This document shows positions 10,846 to 20,238 of a stretch of DNA of 64,000 nt, piece by piece; position 1 is the first letter of the stretch, and every line of letters begins with the position of its first letter. This DNA comes from Elymus sibiricus (lineage: Eukaryota > Streptophyta > Magnoliopsida > Poales > Poaceae), in NCBI GenBank assembly GCA_039707655.1, contig CM077673.1:268378288-268442287 (forward strand), written 5' to 3'. Below the pieces are notes generated by a model, which saw nothing but the letters and a program-made list of their open reading frames with translations, did not search any database and was not told the origin of the DNA. The position numbers were made by a program, and so were the translations under genes.

Positions 10846-13140
10846 CTAAGACTTGATAGATCGTCTTGGCTTGTAGGCGATTTCAAAGGGAAGGAGCTCA
10901 ATAGCCCATTTAGTTATTCGGCCGATGGCGTCCCTGTTGTTGATTATATCGTTCAGGGGTACTTCGGATGCCACCGTGACCGAGCACTCTTGAAAGTAGT
11001 GCCTGAGTTTCCGTGATGCCATAAATACTGTATAGGCTATCTTCTGGTAGTGCGGGTATCTGGACTTGCACTGCTTTAGTACTTCTGACACATAATAGAC
11101 CGGTTTCTGTATCCGGAATTTGTGTCCCTCCTCCTCTCGCTCGACGACGAGCACCGCGCTAACGACTTGGTTAGTAGCCGATATGTATAGTAGCATGGGT
11201 TCACCAGCGCCTGGTGCTGTGAGTATGGGATTGCTTGCCAGTAGTATTTTGATTTCTTCTAACGCAGCCGCTGCCTCATCGGTCCACTCGAAATTGTTGG
11301 TCCGTTTCAGCAGTCTATAGAGCGGTAAAGCCTTTTCCCCGAGGCGGGAGATAAAGCGGCTTAGCGCCGCAATGCAACCAGCCAACCTCTGGACGTGCTT
11401 TAGCTCTGTGGGAATTGCAAGTTCCGATAGGGCGCGGATCTTAGCAGGATTTGCTTCTATTCCTCTATGGGAGACGATGAATCCTAGCAATTTACCAGCG
11501 GGAACTCCGAATACGCATTTCTCCGGATTGAGTCGTATATCGTACTCGCGTAGGCTGGCAAAGGTTTGCCTTAGGTCGTCGATCAAATGGCTAACGTGTT
11601 TGGTTTTGATTACCACGTCATCCACGTATGCCTCGACTGTTTTACCGACTTGTTTTGTGAGACAAGTCTGGATCATGCGCTGGTACGTAGCCCCAGGGTT
11701 TTTTACCCCAAAGGGCATCGTGTTGAAGCAGAATGACCCGTAAGGGGTGATGAATGTGGTTGCCGCTTGATCGGATTCCTTCATTTTAATCTGATGGTAT
11801 CTGGAATAAGCGTCGAGGAAACACAACGAGTCGTGTTCGGCTATGGCGTCAATAATCTGGTCTATGCGTGGTAGGGGGAAAGGGTCCTTAGGGCAGGCCT
11901 TGTTGAGGTCTTTAAAGTCGACGCACAGCCGCCAGGATTTATCTTTCTTTGGTACCATAACCAGGTTTACCAACCATTCGGGGTGCTTAATCTCCCGAAT
12001 GAATCCGGCCTCTAGCAGTTTAGCTAATTCTTCACCCATAGCTTGTCGTTTGGGCTCGGAAAAGCGGCGCAGAGTCTGCTTGACGGGCTTAAAGCCTATG
12101 ATGATGTTCAGACTATGTTCTGCCAGCCGCCGTGGGATTCCGGGCATATCAGAAGGATGCCAGGCAAAGATGTCCCAGTTTTCTCGTAAGAATGTTCGCA
12201 GTGCTTCGTCCACTATGGGATCGAGCTGGGCTCCGATGGACGCTGTCTTGTTGGGGTCCGTCGGGTGCACCTGAAATTTAACGATTTCCTTTGCCGGTTT
12301 AAAGGACATGGGTTTGGGCCTTTTGCTGAGGATCACATTGTCCTTGTATACCATTGACCGAAGTGCGGTCAGCTCTTCTGCAGCAAAGGTCTCAGCTAGG
12401 GCCTCGAGGGCAAGCGCTGCTGTTTTGTTTTCGGCCCGAAGGGCTATATTCGGATCACTGGCGGTTGTGATCACCCCGTTTGGTCCTGGCATCTTAAGTT
12501 TCAAATACCCGTAATGTGGTATAGCCTGGAATTTTGTGAAGGCATCACGTCCCAACAGGGCGTGGTAGCCACTGGGGAAGGGCACGATATGGAAGAGGAG
12601 TTCTTCGGATCGGTAGTTTTCGGGCGTGCCAAACACTACGTCCAGGATGATACGTCCTGAACAACACGCCTCTTTCCCCGGGATGATTCCCCGGAAAGTT
12701 GTGTTGCTATGCTCGATGCGAGATCGGTCGAACTGCATTTTTTCTAGGGTATCTTCGTAGATCAGGTTTAAACCACTGCCGCCGTCCATTAGCACCTTGT
12801 GTAACCTGAAGCCATCGATGATGGGGTTCAGGACTAGGGCGGCCGGTGAATGACCGGGAAGAATGGATGGTCGGTCAGTATCTCCGAAGGTAATAGGTAT
12901 GTCTACCCATGCACTTGTTGCTGCCACATGATATATCTGTTCGAGTTCTTTAAGAGCTCTTTTCCTCCTGTTCCTTGAGGGGAACGTTTCGTAGATCGTC
13001 AGGACTTCGGCGTTGTATTCTGGTGGCGATGTGGAGCGCCTGTTCGGCGGTGCTGCCTCTAGAATGGCTTCACCGCTTTTGGCGATCTGCCTGACGACCC
13101 AGCAAGCTCTAAGGCTGTGAGTCGGAGCTGTGTTCAGCAA
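10846..13140 (-). CDS. pol: E3 protease-reverse transcriptase-RNase H, 764-codon open stretch
   Basis: This is the longest open frame in the window. The protease active site VLMDGGSGLNLIYED lies near 12775-12797, followed by GYHALLGRDAF and LKLKMPGPNGVIT. RT shows WRLCVDFKDLNKACPKD, FLDAYSRYHQIKM, MPFGVKNPGATYQ and the catalytic AYVDDVVIK near 11608-11632. The adjoining RNase H (LYISATNQVVSAVLV) lacks the usual first catalytic Asp, a common state in Tat elements that have a second RNase H. There is no ATG at 13140; the frame continues from gag (13449 onward), so a Gag-Pol polyprotein is implied. It ends at TAG 10846-10848, where relatives continue IKSQ, so CAG to TAG is likely. Confidence 0.95.
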   Translation of the reverse strand: MLNTAPTHSLRACWVVRQIAKSGEAILEAAPPNRRSTSPPEYNAEVLTIYETFPSRNRRKRALKELEQIYHVAATSAWVDIPITFGDTDRPSILPGHSPAALVLNPIIDGFRLHKVLMDGGSGLNLIYEDTLEKMQFDRSRIEHSNTTFRGIIPGKEACCSGRIILDVVFGTPENYRSEELLFHIVPFPSGYHALLGRDAFTKFQAIPHYGYLKLKMPGPNGVITTASDPNIALRAENKTAALALEALAETFAAEELTALRSMVYKDNVILSKRPKPMSFKPAKEIVKFQVHPTDPNKTASIGAQLDPIVDEALRTFLRENWDIFAWHPSDMPGIPRRLAEHSLNIIIGFKPVKQTLRRFSEPKRQAMGEELAKLLEAGFIREIKHPEWLVNLVMVPKKDKSWRLCVDFKDLNKACPKDPFPLPRIDQIIDAIAEHDSLCFLDAYSRYHQIKMKESDQAATTFITPYGSFCFNTMPFGVKNPGATYQRMIQTCLTKQVGKTVEAYVDDVVIKTKHVSHLIDDLRQTFASLREYDIRLNPEKCVFGVPAGKLLGFIVSHRGIEANPAKIRALSELAIPTELKHVQRLAGCIAALSRFISRLGEKALPLYRLLKRTNNFEWTDEAAAALEEIKILLASNPILTAPGAGEPMLLYISATNQVVSAVLVVEREEEGHKFRIQKPVYYVSEVLKQCKSRYPHYQKIAYTVFMASRKLRHYFQECSVTVASEVPLNDIINNRDAIGRITKWAIELLPFEIAYKPRRSIKS

Positions 13141-13528
13141 TACAGAGTGTATAGGTTAAGATTTATCCGGTAGTCCATCCAGGACGGTACTGACCCCTGA
13201 AAGGGGCCTGTTTCTCTTTTTGGCGGGCTCAAGTTCGGCTGGCCGCTTCAGAGGTATCCTCTTTTTCCGATCTCCTCTAGGGTATTCGGTAAAGGTTGGT
13301 TCCAAAAACAGCCGCTCGGCTTGCCAAGCGCTTTCCATCGCACAATACTTTTGTACCAAAACTGACAGCTCGGTGAAGTCACGAATGTGCCGACGCGCCA
13401 TGGCATTGAGAATCCCTACGTCATGGAAGTTGCGATTGAAGGTTGCCATTATCTCTTGATCACTGAGGCCCCATACTTTGTTTCTAGCGAGGAGGAGTCT
13501 AGCCCAATAATGATGAACCGACTCTCCT
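13141..13528 (-). pseudogene. gag: E3 gag, C-terminal part joined in frame to pol
   Basis: The frame contains ESVHHYWARLLLARNKVWGL, then ATFNRNFHDVGILNAMARRH, DFTELSVLVQKYCAMESAWQ and a basic tail, i.e. the end of a Gypsy capsid. TAA at 13156-13158 falls where the zinc knuckle begins, and the first Cys of that motif is lost (only THSLRAC remains after the stop). Most of the capsid N-terminal half is missing, so E3 gag carries an internal deletion. Confidence 0.8.
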
Positions 13529-13779
13529 TATAACTGCTTAACGTCCCGTAAGTCCAAAGACATGGGCTCTGCTGCGGTGCTTGAGTGATCGGCTTGGGAG
13601 GTGGGTGGGAAAAGATTTGACTCCACGCCACGGTGGGAGTTCGGAATCACGGACTCCGAACTGTGTGATAGATCAGGGACCGATCCCGGTCTGTTTCCGG
13701 AGCGAACTCCAGAGTCTGGATTGCAGGCGAGGTCTCGGTGATCGGAGACTGGGGTATAAACCATTTTTAATTCCGGTCG

Positions 13780-14388
13780 CTAGGGTGACGAGCCCCCAGC
13801 CGGACACTCGACGGTGGCGACAAGGTGGGTGACCGTGGGGATGTGAATCTCCCTATCGTCGGGTTTAAGCCCGAGCCGGTCATAGACCGGGATCTGGACA
13901 TTAGCCATACGCATGGTCTCGATCCGATCAAACAGCTCGTTCAGAAACGAGGCGATGGTAGGATGCGTGTCACTGAAGCGAGTGAGGTCGGTATGCGGTG
14001 TCGCAGTTCCGGAGTCACACGAAAGAGGACCCGGGTCCTGTTTAACCATGGTAGATGCGGTCACAACGACCGGATTGGGCGGTCCAGATGGCCCGGGGAT
14101 AACGACCTCATCATCGGAAGCGGGGCCCGATGTCTTCGGCGTCGAGGCGTCGGGATCTGCGGGCTCCTCCATAGGAGTCGAGGGTTCTATCAAGACGAGT
14201 TCTCCCCGTGAATCAGCGACGAACTCTAGGGTTCCGAACCTGATTCCTTGATCGGGTGAAAAGTTTCCGATCTGGCCTAGGTGGCCGATCGGGTAAGCGT
14301 GCAACGAGATGTCACCGCTTGCGAGGATCTGATCCGGGGCGAGAGTCCCCTGGGTGCAGATCTCGTTGCTTGCGACAAGGCGAGCCAT
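13780..14388 (-). pseudogene. gag: E3 gag N-terminal region
   Basis: ATG at 14386-14388 (MARLVASNEICTQG) opens 202 codons. The start (QGTLAPDQILASGDISLHAY, then GIRFGTLEF) matches the E6 gag start (PGQIFAFGSIVLHAD, then GVRFGNLEF). It ends at a stop at 13780-13782, and the region to 13528 reads in another frame, so it is disconnected from the capsid. E4 inserted 18 bp upstream of this ATG, splitting it from its LTR. Confidence 0.82.
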
Positions 14389-14400
14389 CGATTCCTTTGG

Positions 14401-14405
14401 CGATC
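14401..14405. repeat. Target-site duplication of E4 (left copy)
   Basis: CGATC here and at 23997-24001 flank the E4 LTRs. Removing E4 and one copy restores the E3 leader, which then resembles the E6 leader at 27723-27770 read on the other strand. Confidence 0.97.
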
Positions 14406-15202
14406 TGTAGGACCGAAAGTATGTCTAGAGGGGGGGTGATTAGACTACTTGACTAAATAAAAATTCTACCTTTTCCCAAATTTTAGAGTTGGCAGATTTT
14501 AGCATTTCATGGCAAGTCAAGTACACCCTACACATGCAAGTCTAAGAGTATAGCAGCGGAAAGTAATGACAAGCATGAGTAGAAAGGATAGGGTAGGAAG
14601 ATCAAACGCAATTGTAGACACGATGATTTTTCCCGTGGTTCCGATAGGTGGTGCTATCGTACATCCACGTTTATGGAGTCTTCAACCCACGGAGGGTAAC
14701 GGTCGCGAGAGTCCACGGAGGGCTCCACCCATAAGGGTCCACGAAGTAGCAACCTTGACTATTCCATAACGGCTTCCGTCCATGAAGGACTAGCCTCACT
14801 ATGGGTAGATCTTCACGAAGTAGGCGATCTCCTTGCCCTTACAAACTTCTTGGTTCAACTCCACAACACGAAGTAGGATGCTCCCAAGCGACACCTAACC
14901 AATCTAGGAGGCACCACCCTCCAAAAGGTAATAGGCTCGGCAATGATGATGAACTCCTTGCTCTTGTGCTTCAAGATGATAGACTCCTCAACACACAATC
15001 ACTCTCTCACAGATTTGGCTTGGTGGAAGAGATGGGATTGGTGGAAAGCAACTTGGGAAGGCTAGAAATCAAGATCCATATGGTTGGAGTGGAAGATCTT
15101 GACCTCAACACAAGGGTAGGTGGTTCTCTCTCAGAAAACTGGATGGGGCAAGTATGGAATAGTTCTGAGTGCTTCTTTTTCGAGTGGGTGGTGGTGAAGG
15201 GG

Positions 15203-15210
15203 TATATATA
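15203..15210 (-). promoter_or_regulatory. TATA box of E4 LTR
   Basis: TATATATA lies 42 bp downstream (element sense) of the nearest palindrome. Equivalent boxes are at 23276-23283, 25509-25516 and 58036-58043 in the other E4/E5 LTRs. Confidence 0.75.
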
Positions 15211-15252
15211 GGCATCCCCAAAAATCCAACCGTTACACACAAAATGACCAAC

Positions 15253-15566
15253 TCGGTGACACCGATGTGTTAATCTCGGTGGTACCGAAGTGACCAAAAG
15301 GTGGAAACTTTTGAATCTCGGTGAGACCGATATAAGAAACTCGGTTGCACCGATAAGGTGACCAACGGTCAGTATGCCCATTCTCGGTGACGCCGATCCA
15401 ACAATCTCGGTGGTACCGATATTGCGAATTTGCGTAACAGAAAGTTGGCAACCCAAACTCGGTGGCACCGAAACAGAATCGGTTGCACCAAAAGGCTAGG
15501 GTTTGGCTTAGGTCTGTCTGAGTGTGGGAATCGGTGGCACCGAGTGGAAAGTGTTGGTTGCACCGA
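15253..15566. repeat. Array of ten 13-bp palindrome-like sites in E4 3' LTR
   Basis: Sites matching TCGGTGNNACCGA start at 15253, 15276, 15318, 15341, 15384, 15407, 15459, 15479, 15531 and 15554. Steps are 23, 42, 23, 43, 23, 52, 20, 52 and 23 bp, which is five pairs. Equivalent arrays are at 23326-23638 (E4 5' LTR), 25559-25871 (E5 3' LTR) and 58086-58397 (E5 5' LTR). Confidence 0.92.
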
Positions 15567-15923
15567 TTTTGAATATTTGGCTATATCAAACTTTTTGTGG
15601 AAGAGCTTGTGGGTGTTTTTGGTGACTATCACTTGTGCACGTATGAGCATTTTGTTCACCAACAAAACCTTACCCCCTTTTAATAGTATTGGCTTTCCTA
15701 TGGACTCAAAGTGATTTCCCACAAAGTAAAATGTAGAGTCCTCTTGCTTGAAGCTTTGCCAATCCATTTCCTTGCATCTTGGGGTAATTCCACAATCTCC
15801 ACAATCCTTTTGCCATCCCTATCATTGAACTTTTCCTGAAATATACTTAGTGGAAACATTAGTTCAATGACTTATATGTTGTTATTAATTACCGAAACCA
15901 CCAAGGGAGAAAATGTGCTTTCA

Positions 15924-15937
15924 ATCTCCCCCTTTTT
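15924..15937 (-). other. E4 polypurine tract
   Basis: On the minus strand AAAAAGGGGGAGAT directly precedes the TGAAAG start of the 3' LTR. It is the expected plus-strand primer for reverse transcription. Confidence 0.92.
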
Positions 15938-16401
15938 GGTAATTTATGACAACATATAGATCAAAGCTTCGACAAATGATATAATCAATGAATGTAAACG
16001 TCGCATTGAGAAGTATGTGATAAGCAAGAGCTCCCCCTAAATTTGTGCATTATTTATGAATTTGCGTTTGAATGCAAATGCACAATCGATTAGGTACATG
16101 GGGCACTTCTTCCATGTCACATACAACTTGGTGGTGTGCGAGAATAATTAGAGTGAACATCATAGCACAACACAATCAAGCAAAGGTGAAAGATCATCTC
16201 ATAAGTAGCATAATGATAGGAAATAGTAGCAGCACACATTAAGCGTATGATCAAAACACATAAGTTCAACACAAGCAACCAAAAGACAAATGTTTTTGAA
16301 AAAGCAATAAAAACCAAACGCTCTCTCAATGGAAGCCTAAAGATCTATATACACTTCTCCCCCTTTGGCAACAAGTTACCAAAAAGTTCAAAGGCATATA
16401 T
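15938..16401 (-). other. E4 3' untranslated region with extra polypurine tracts
   Basis: No coding sequence is seen. Besides the terminal PPT, two more G-rich purine tracts occur on the element strand: TTTAGGGGGAGCTC at about 16028-16041 and CCAAAGGGGGAGAAG at about 16354-16368. Repeated PPTs before the 3' LTR are described for Sireviruses. The same three occur in E5 (26217-26230, about 26320-26333 and about 26655-26669). Confidence 0.75.
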
Positions 16402-18536
16402 CTAAGCGTTCTTGGGCTGATCTCCTTCGGTTGTTGATGAAGGAGTCGAGAGAACAGCGTCGGCGAAGATCTCTGCAGATGTCGTGGATGGAGTTGGAGT
16501 GGCAACTGGAGGAACTGGAGCTAATGGAGCAGGAGCCGAGGTGACAGTGGCAGGAGCTGATGAAGAGGGCCTCAAGTCTGGAGCTGGCACGGTGGCTGAT
16601 CTGGCCTGAGTAGTGAAGTGTGTGCCTGGCCTGAGAGGTGATCCATCCTCATCATCATCATCATCATCATGTGAAGAATGAGGAAGAGGCACTGAGTCAA
16701 CTTCCTTCTTGAGCTCATTGACTGTCTTAGTCAGTCCATCCACCTTATCATTAAGGGTCTTGATCCTATTCTCAAAGATCCTGACAAGACTATTTTGATT
16801 GTCCAAGATGTCCTTAATGTCCTTCTGCATGCCCTGAACTGATGAGATCAAAAGATCCATTTGCTCGTTCCTGGATCTAGGGACTTGAGCACTAGAGGCT
16901 CTAGCTGCCTCTGCCTCTGCCTGAGCTGCAGCAGATGTGGGATGTTCTGGATCCATCACCACAATGTTGTCCTCGAGATCTGGCTGTAGGGGCAAGTGGG
17001 GCCTATCCAGAGCAAATATGTGCTTCTCCAGCTTGGAGTTGATAAGCATCTGGATACAGGGTGCATAGCAGCAAGAGCGCTTCTGATCAGCAGCAACCCT
17101 CTTAACTGTCTCAACAATCAAGTCCATGACTCTAATCCTGGTGTGTCTGTCAAGATGGATCAGCATGTTGATGGAGTAGCCTCGGATCATCTTGTCATCT
17201 CCTGACTTGGGCATCAAAGTATGCCTCAGAATGGTGTTCATGGTACGAAGGCCAGCCTGGAGAAAATAGATGGATCCTAACTTGTGAGACTTCACATGAG
17301 CAGCAGGAATCTCATTGTACATATTGGCCATAGCATTGTGGCTCTCCTTGGATTCTGAGTATACATCCAAGTCACCATCCTATACCTCTGGGACTCCTAA
17401 GATTGCAGCCCATTCATCAACAGTGGACTCATATCTCGCTCCTTCAGTCATCCATACAATCCTACCATCTCCATAGAAATGTGCAGTGGAGTAGAATTGC
17501 ATGATCATCTCATCATTCCAAGCAGTAAACTCTCTGCCAACAAACTCATCTAAACCAATGCAGTGGAAATTGTCTTGGACACTTGGAAAGTAGTCTTCAT
17601 TCTCCTTAATGAATTTCCAGTCCACATACCTCATGTCACTCACAGCTGGACTCTTGTCAAATAGCACAGTCTCATAAAAATCCTGTTGCTCCTTGGTATA
17701 GAATCTGTAGTCCACAGCTGTCTTTCTCCTTTGGGCATATGGATCAGCAGCTCTCCATGCCCTCAAACCAGAATCCTTCCTCTTTTTCATATCTTTAGCA
17801 AGTGGATAGCTGGCATTGTGTACTAGAAGGTGTGGTCTGAGCTTCATCAAAGTAGACATAGCATCTTCATCCTCAACTCTGGAGTTGGTTCCCTTGTTCT
17901 TTTCAGAAGCAGGAATCTGTCTGGTTGACCTCTTGGGCTTTTCAGCAGCAGCCTTCTTGGGTGCAGATTTAGTGCTCTTGGATGTGCCACTCTTTGGCAT
18001 AGCATCAGACATAAGCTTCTTTTGTTTCTTCTTGGGAGGGGCCTTCTCAACATGTTCTTCCTCCTCCTCAGCAGCAGCACTAGCAGCCTCCTCAGGGTCC
18101 TCAAACATGGAGGTCTGCCTACCAGTGACATAAACAATCCTTTTCCTAGCTCTCTTCTTCTCCCCTGCCTTCTTAGGCATAGATTTCTTTGGGGTGACTC
18201 AAGGTGAAGAGCCATTTTTGCCCTAGCACCCTCAGGTGCTCTCATAGCTTCTGAGCTGGCATACTCCTTCCTGATAGCTCTCCTTGAAGAGGTAGCTTCA
18301 TTTGCATATTTCTTGGCAGCCTTCTCTTGCTTCTTGGCAAGAATCTCCTCTGGCACAAAGTCTGAATCCTCCTCATCTGAATTCAGCTTCTTCCTGGCCC
18401 TTGTAGCAGCCTTGGGCAACCCATGAGAACTGGGAGTGCATGGATCTGAAGGTGAACTAGACTCAGGACTAGTGCCTGAACTCATGACAATGTTCTCCTC
18501 TTGGAAGTTGTTCTCACTGTCCTCGGCACTTGACAT
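16402..18536 (-). pseudogene. E4 3' ORF (env-like position; putative plant transposon protein), two lesions
   Basis: ATG at 18534-18536 (MSSAEDSE) opens an acidic, Ser-rich N-terminus, then a basic segment (MPKKAGEKKRARKRIVYVTG), then a globular part with FYTKEQQDFYETVLF, YVDWKFIKENEDYFPSVQ and MQFYSTAHFYGDGRIVW. A Cys-containing helical part follows (RSCCYAPCIQMLINSKLEK), then a predicted coiled coil (NSLVRIFENRIKTLNDKVDG) and an Ala/Pro tail. About 710 codons in all. Compared with E5, one G is lost in a G run near 18190 (frameshift), and TAG at 17380-17382 replaces a sense codon. I see no signal peptide or membrane segment, so envelope function is not supported. Role unknown. Confidence 0.8.
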
Positions 18537-18655
18537 ACTGACCCTGTGAATAAAGTACAGAGGAGCAGAAGAGGATGAGTCATCACAAAATTTCCAGCTG
18601 GTTTTTGAAAGTTTGAACAAAAGATTCTCAAGGTTTACATTCTGTCACATGAAAA

Positions 18656-18830
18656 TCGGTACAGCCGAAGCAAAAAATTTCGGTGCTACCGAGACTGACT
18701 TTCTCCTTAACAGAAACTTGGCACTTTTCTCAGTGAGACCGAAAAGAAGTACTCGGTTTCACCGAGATAGTTCTCAGCAGCACAGACAGGCAAATCGGTG
18801 ACACCGATTTGTTCGCTTCGGTTCCACCGA
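18656..18830. repeat. Six palindrome-like sites upstream of the E4 3' ORF
   Basis: Sites start at 18656, 18680, 18730, 18753, 18795 and 18818, i.e. three pairs with 23-24 bp steps and pair offsets of 74 and 65 bp. In element sense they lie between the internal TATA box and the ORF start, in what would be a 5' leader. Confidence 0.85.
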
Positions 18831-19170
18831 GTTCCATCGGGCGGACGGTAAACCCTAGAAAATCGATCATTCCCTAGTCTATGGAATTTTCTCGTGGATA
18901 GGAAGACGTGCAAACAGTGGCTTATAGATAAAATAACTTCAATGCGCAAGATTCGGACGGGGAGCGCAAAGAAAGATCGAATCCGTACCCTAGCTTGGTG
19001 ATGGATCCGCTACGGCGGTGACGGCGGCGAAGATGCCCGTCGACGGCGAGGATCCCAGTAGCGGAGGAGAGCGGGGAGACAAGGGCGACGACCAGGGGGT
19101 CCTTTTGCGGCAACTTAGGGTTTGGGGCGCGACGATTGAAGATTGAATTTTCGAACCGTCGGGACCACAA

Positions 19171-19353
19171 CTTATATACCCCTCACTGTCGGTGACGCCG
19201 ATTCTAAATTTTCGGTGTCATCGAGTTCCTCAACTGTCAGGTGATAGGGAAACTCGGTGTAACCGAGAATATGGAATCGGTAGTATCGAGATTGAAAACC
19301 AGATCAACCCTAGGCATTCGGTGAGACTGAGAATTTTGGGTTGATTCCACCGA
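19171..19353 (-). promoter_or_regulatory. Putative internal promoter of E4: TATA box plus six palindrome-like sites
   Basis: On the element strand six sites (plus-strand starts 19318, 19341, 19254, 19277, 19189, 19212; 23-bp pairs at 64-65 bp offsets) lie just upstream of GGTATATAAG at 19171-19180. A leader containing AAACCCTAA (19115-19123), a telo-box typical of plant gene leaders, follows. The 3' ORF starts about 640 bp downstream. E5 keeps the same layout (45111-45275, TATA 45092-45103). Promoter activity is inferred from layout and conservation. Confidence 0.6.
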
Positions 19354-20238
19354 GATGCACTTGGGAGGTTTTAATGGTCAGTCCTTGTCGATACGGAACT
19401 CCGAGTGCTCCACACACAGAGGGATCGAAAAGTACTTGTTCAAGTTTTGTGATGCAGCATGAATGGAATGTGAGGTGAGAAAGCATAGATAGCTAAAGAG
19501 TGGTCCTAGGCATTCTTGTCCATCCAATTGGCAAAAGATAAATCAAAAAACCAAATAGCAACAATTGGATGTCCTCGGATGAGAAAATAAATGCAGACCA
19601 ACATGTTCACACAATAATATGTCAAATGAAATCATGACAAACATGCACATACATACTAGCATCTAACAAGCACTTGGGCGATGACGAAGTCATCTATATA
19701 TGAGTATATTGACTTAGGAGCCAAGTAAGAATACTTGATCATAGGTCATACTCATCGTTTAAGCACAAGTGGGGTTACCACTTTTACATAAAGCATTTAA
19801 TGTTGTCACATGCTAAGAGATGCTTTGACTCAAGTCTTAGAGTAAAGCTCCCCCTTGATGTGACATCCCCCCATAAGAGGGATAAACTAACCTTGGGTTT
19901 TGTCGATGAAGACTTCATGTTGGTGAGGTAGTGGTGGATGCTCAAGGTTGATGAAGATCACCAAGAGTTGGGAGCATCCTTGTTGTTTCCTTACTCTTCT
20001 CACCTACATGGGTTAGTCCCAACACACAAAAGACAAATACAAGGATATCTATGGACATGGAGTGCAAAACATGTGTTGTGATGTCCATTGATTTGTTGAT
20101 TACCTTGTCCCTTGCTTACCTTTGAGGGAATGTGTGACTCCTTGAACTATTGCATAGAGTTGATGTTGATTGCGAATAATTCTTGCCAATAATGAATGTG
20201 AGTGAATTTCATTGGTTAAGTCACCCCTCAAGAACTCT
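19354..20238 (-). other. E4 spacer between gag and internal promoter
   Basis: This is where pol would lie in an autonomous relative. I see no integrase or RT motif. One G-rich purine tract on the element strand (CAAGGGGGAGC, about 19848-19858) resembles the terminal PPT. The same spacer is present in E5 at about 45276-46161. Confidence 0.65.

Larger units (their letters stand above)
14406..15923 (-). repeat. E4 3' LTR
   Basis: It reads tgtaggaccg to gtgctttca in plus orientation (TG...CA). It carries the palindrome array at 15253-15566 and, on the element strand just downstream of that array, the TATATATA box at 15203-15210. Confidence 0.96.

Noticed and set aside
15253..15566. CRISPR-like regular repeat array
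   Set aside because: Repeats are 13-bp degenerate palindromes inside LTRs of a plant element. Spacing is paired and there are no unique spacers or cas genes.
16402..18536. True envelope gene
   Set aside because: Position fits the env-like ORF of Sireviruses, but no signal peptide, membrane span or cleavage site is visible. The label is kept to position only.
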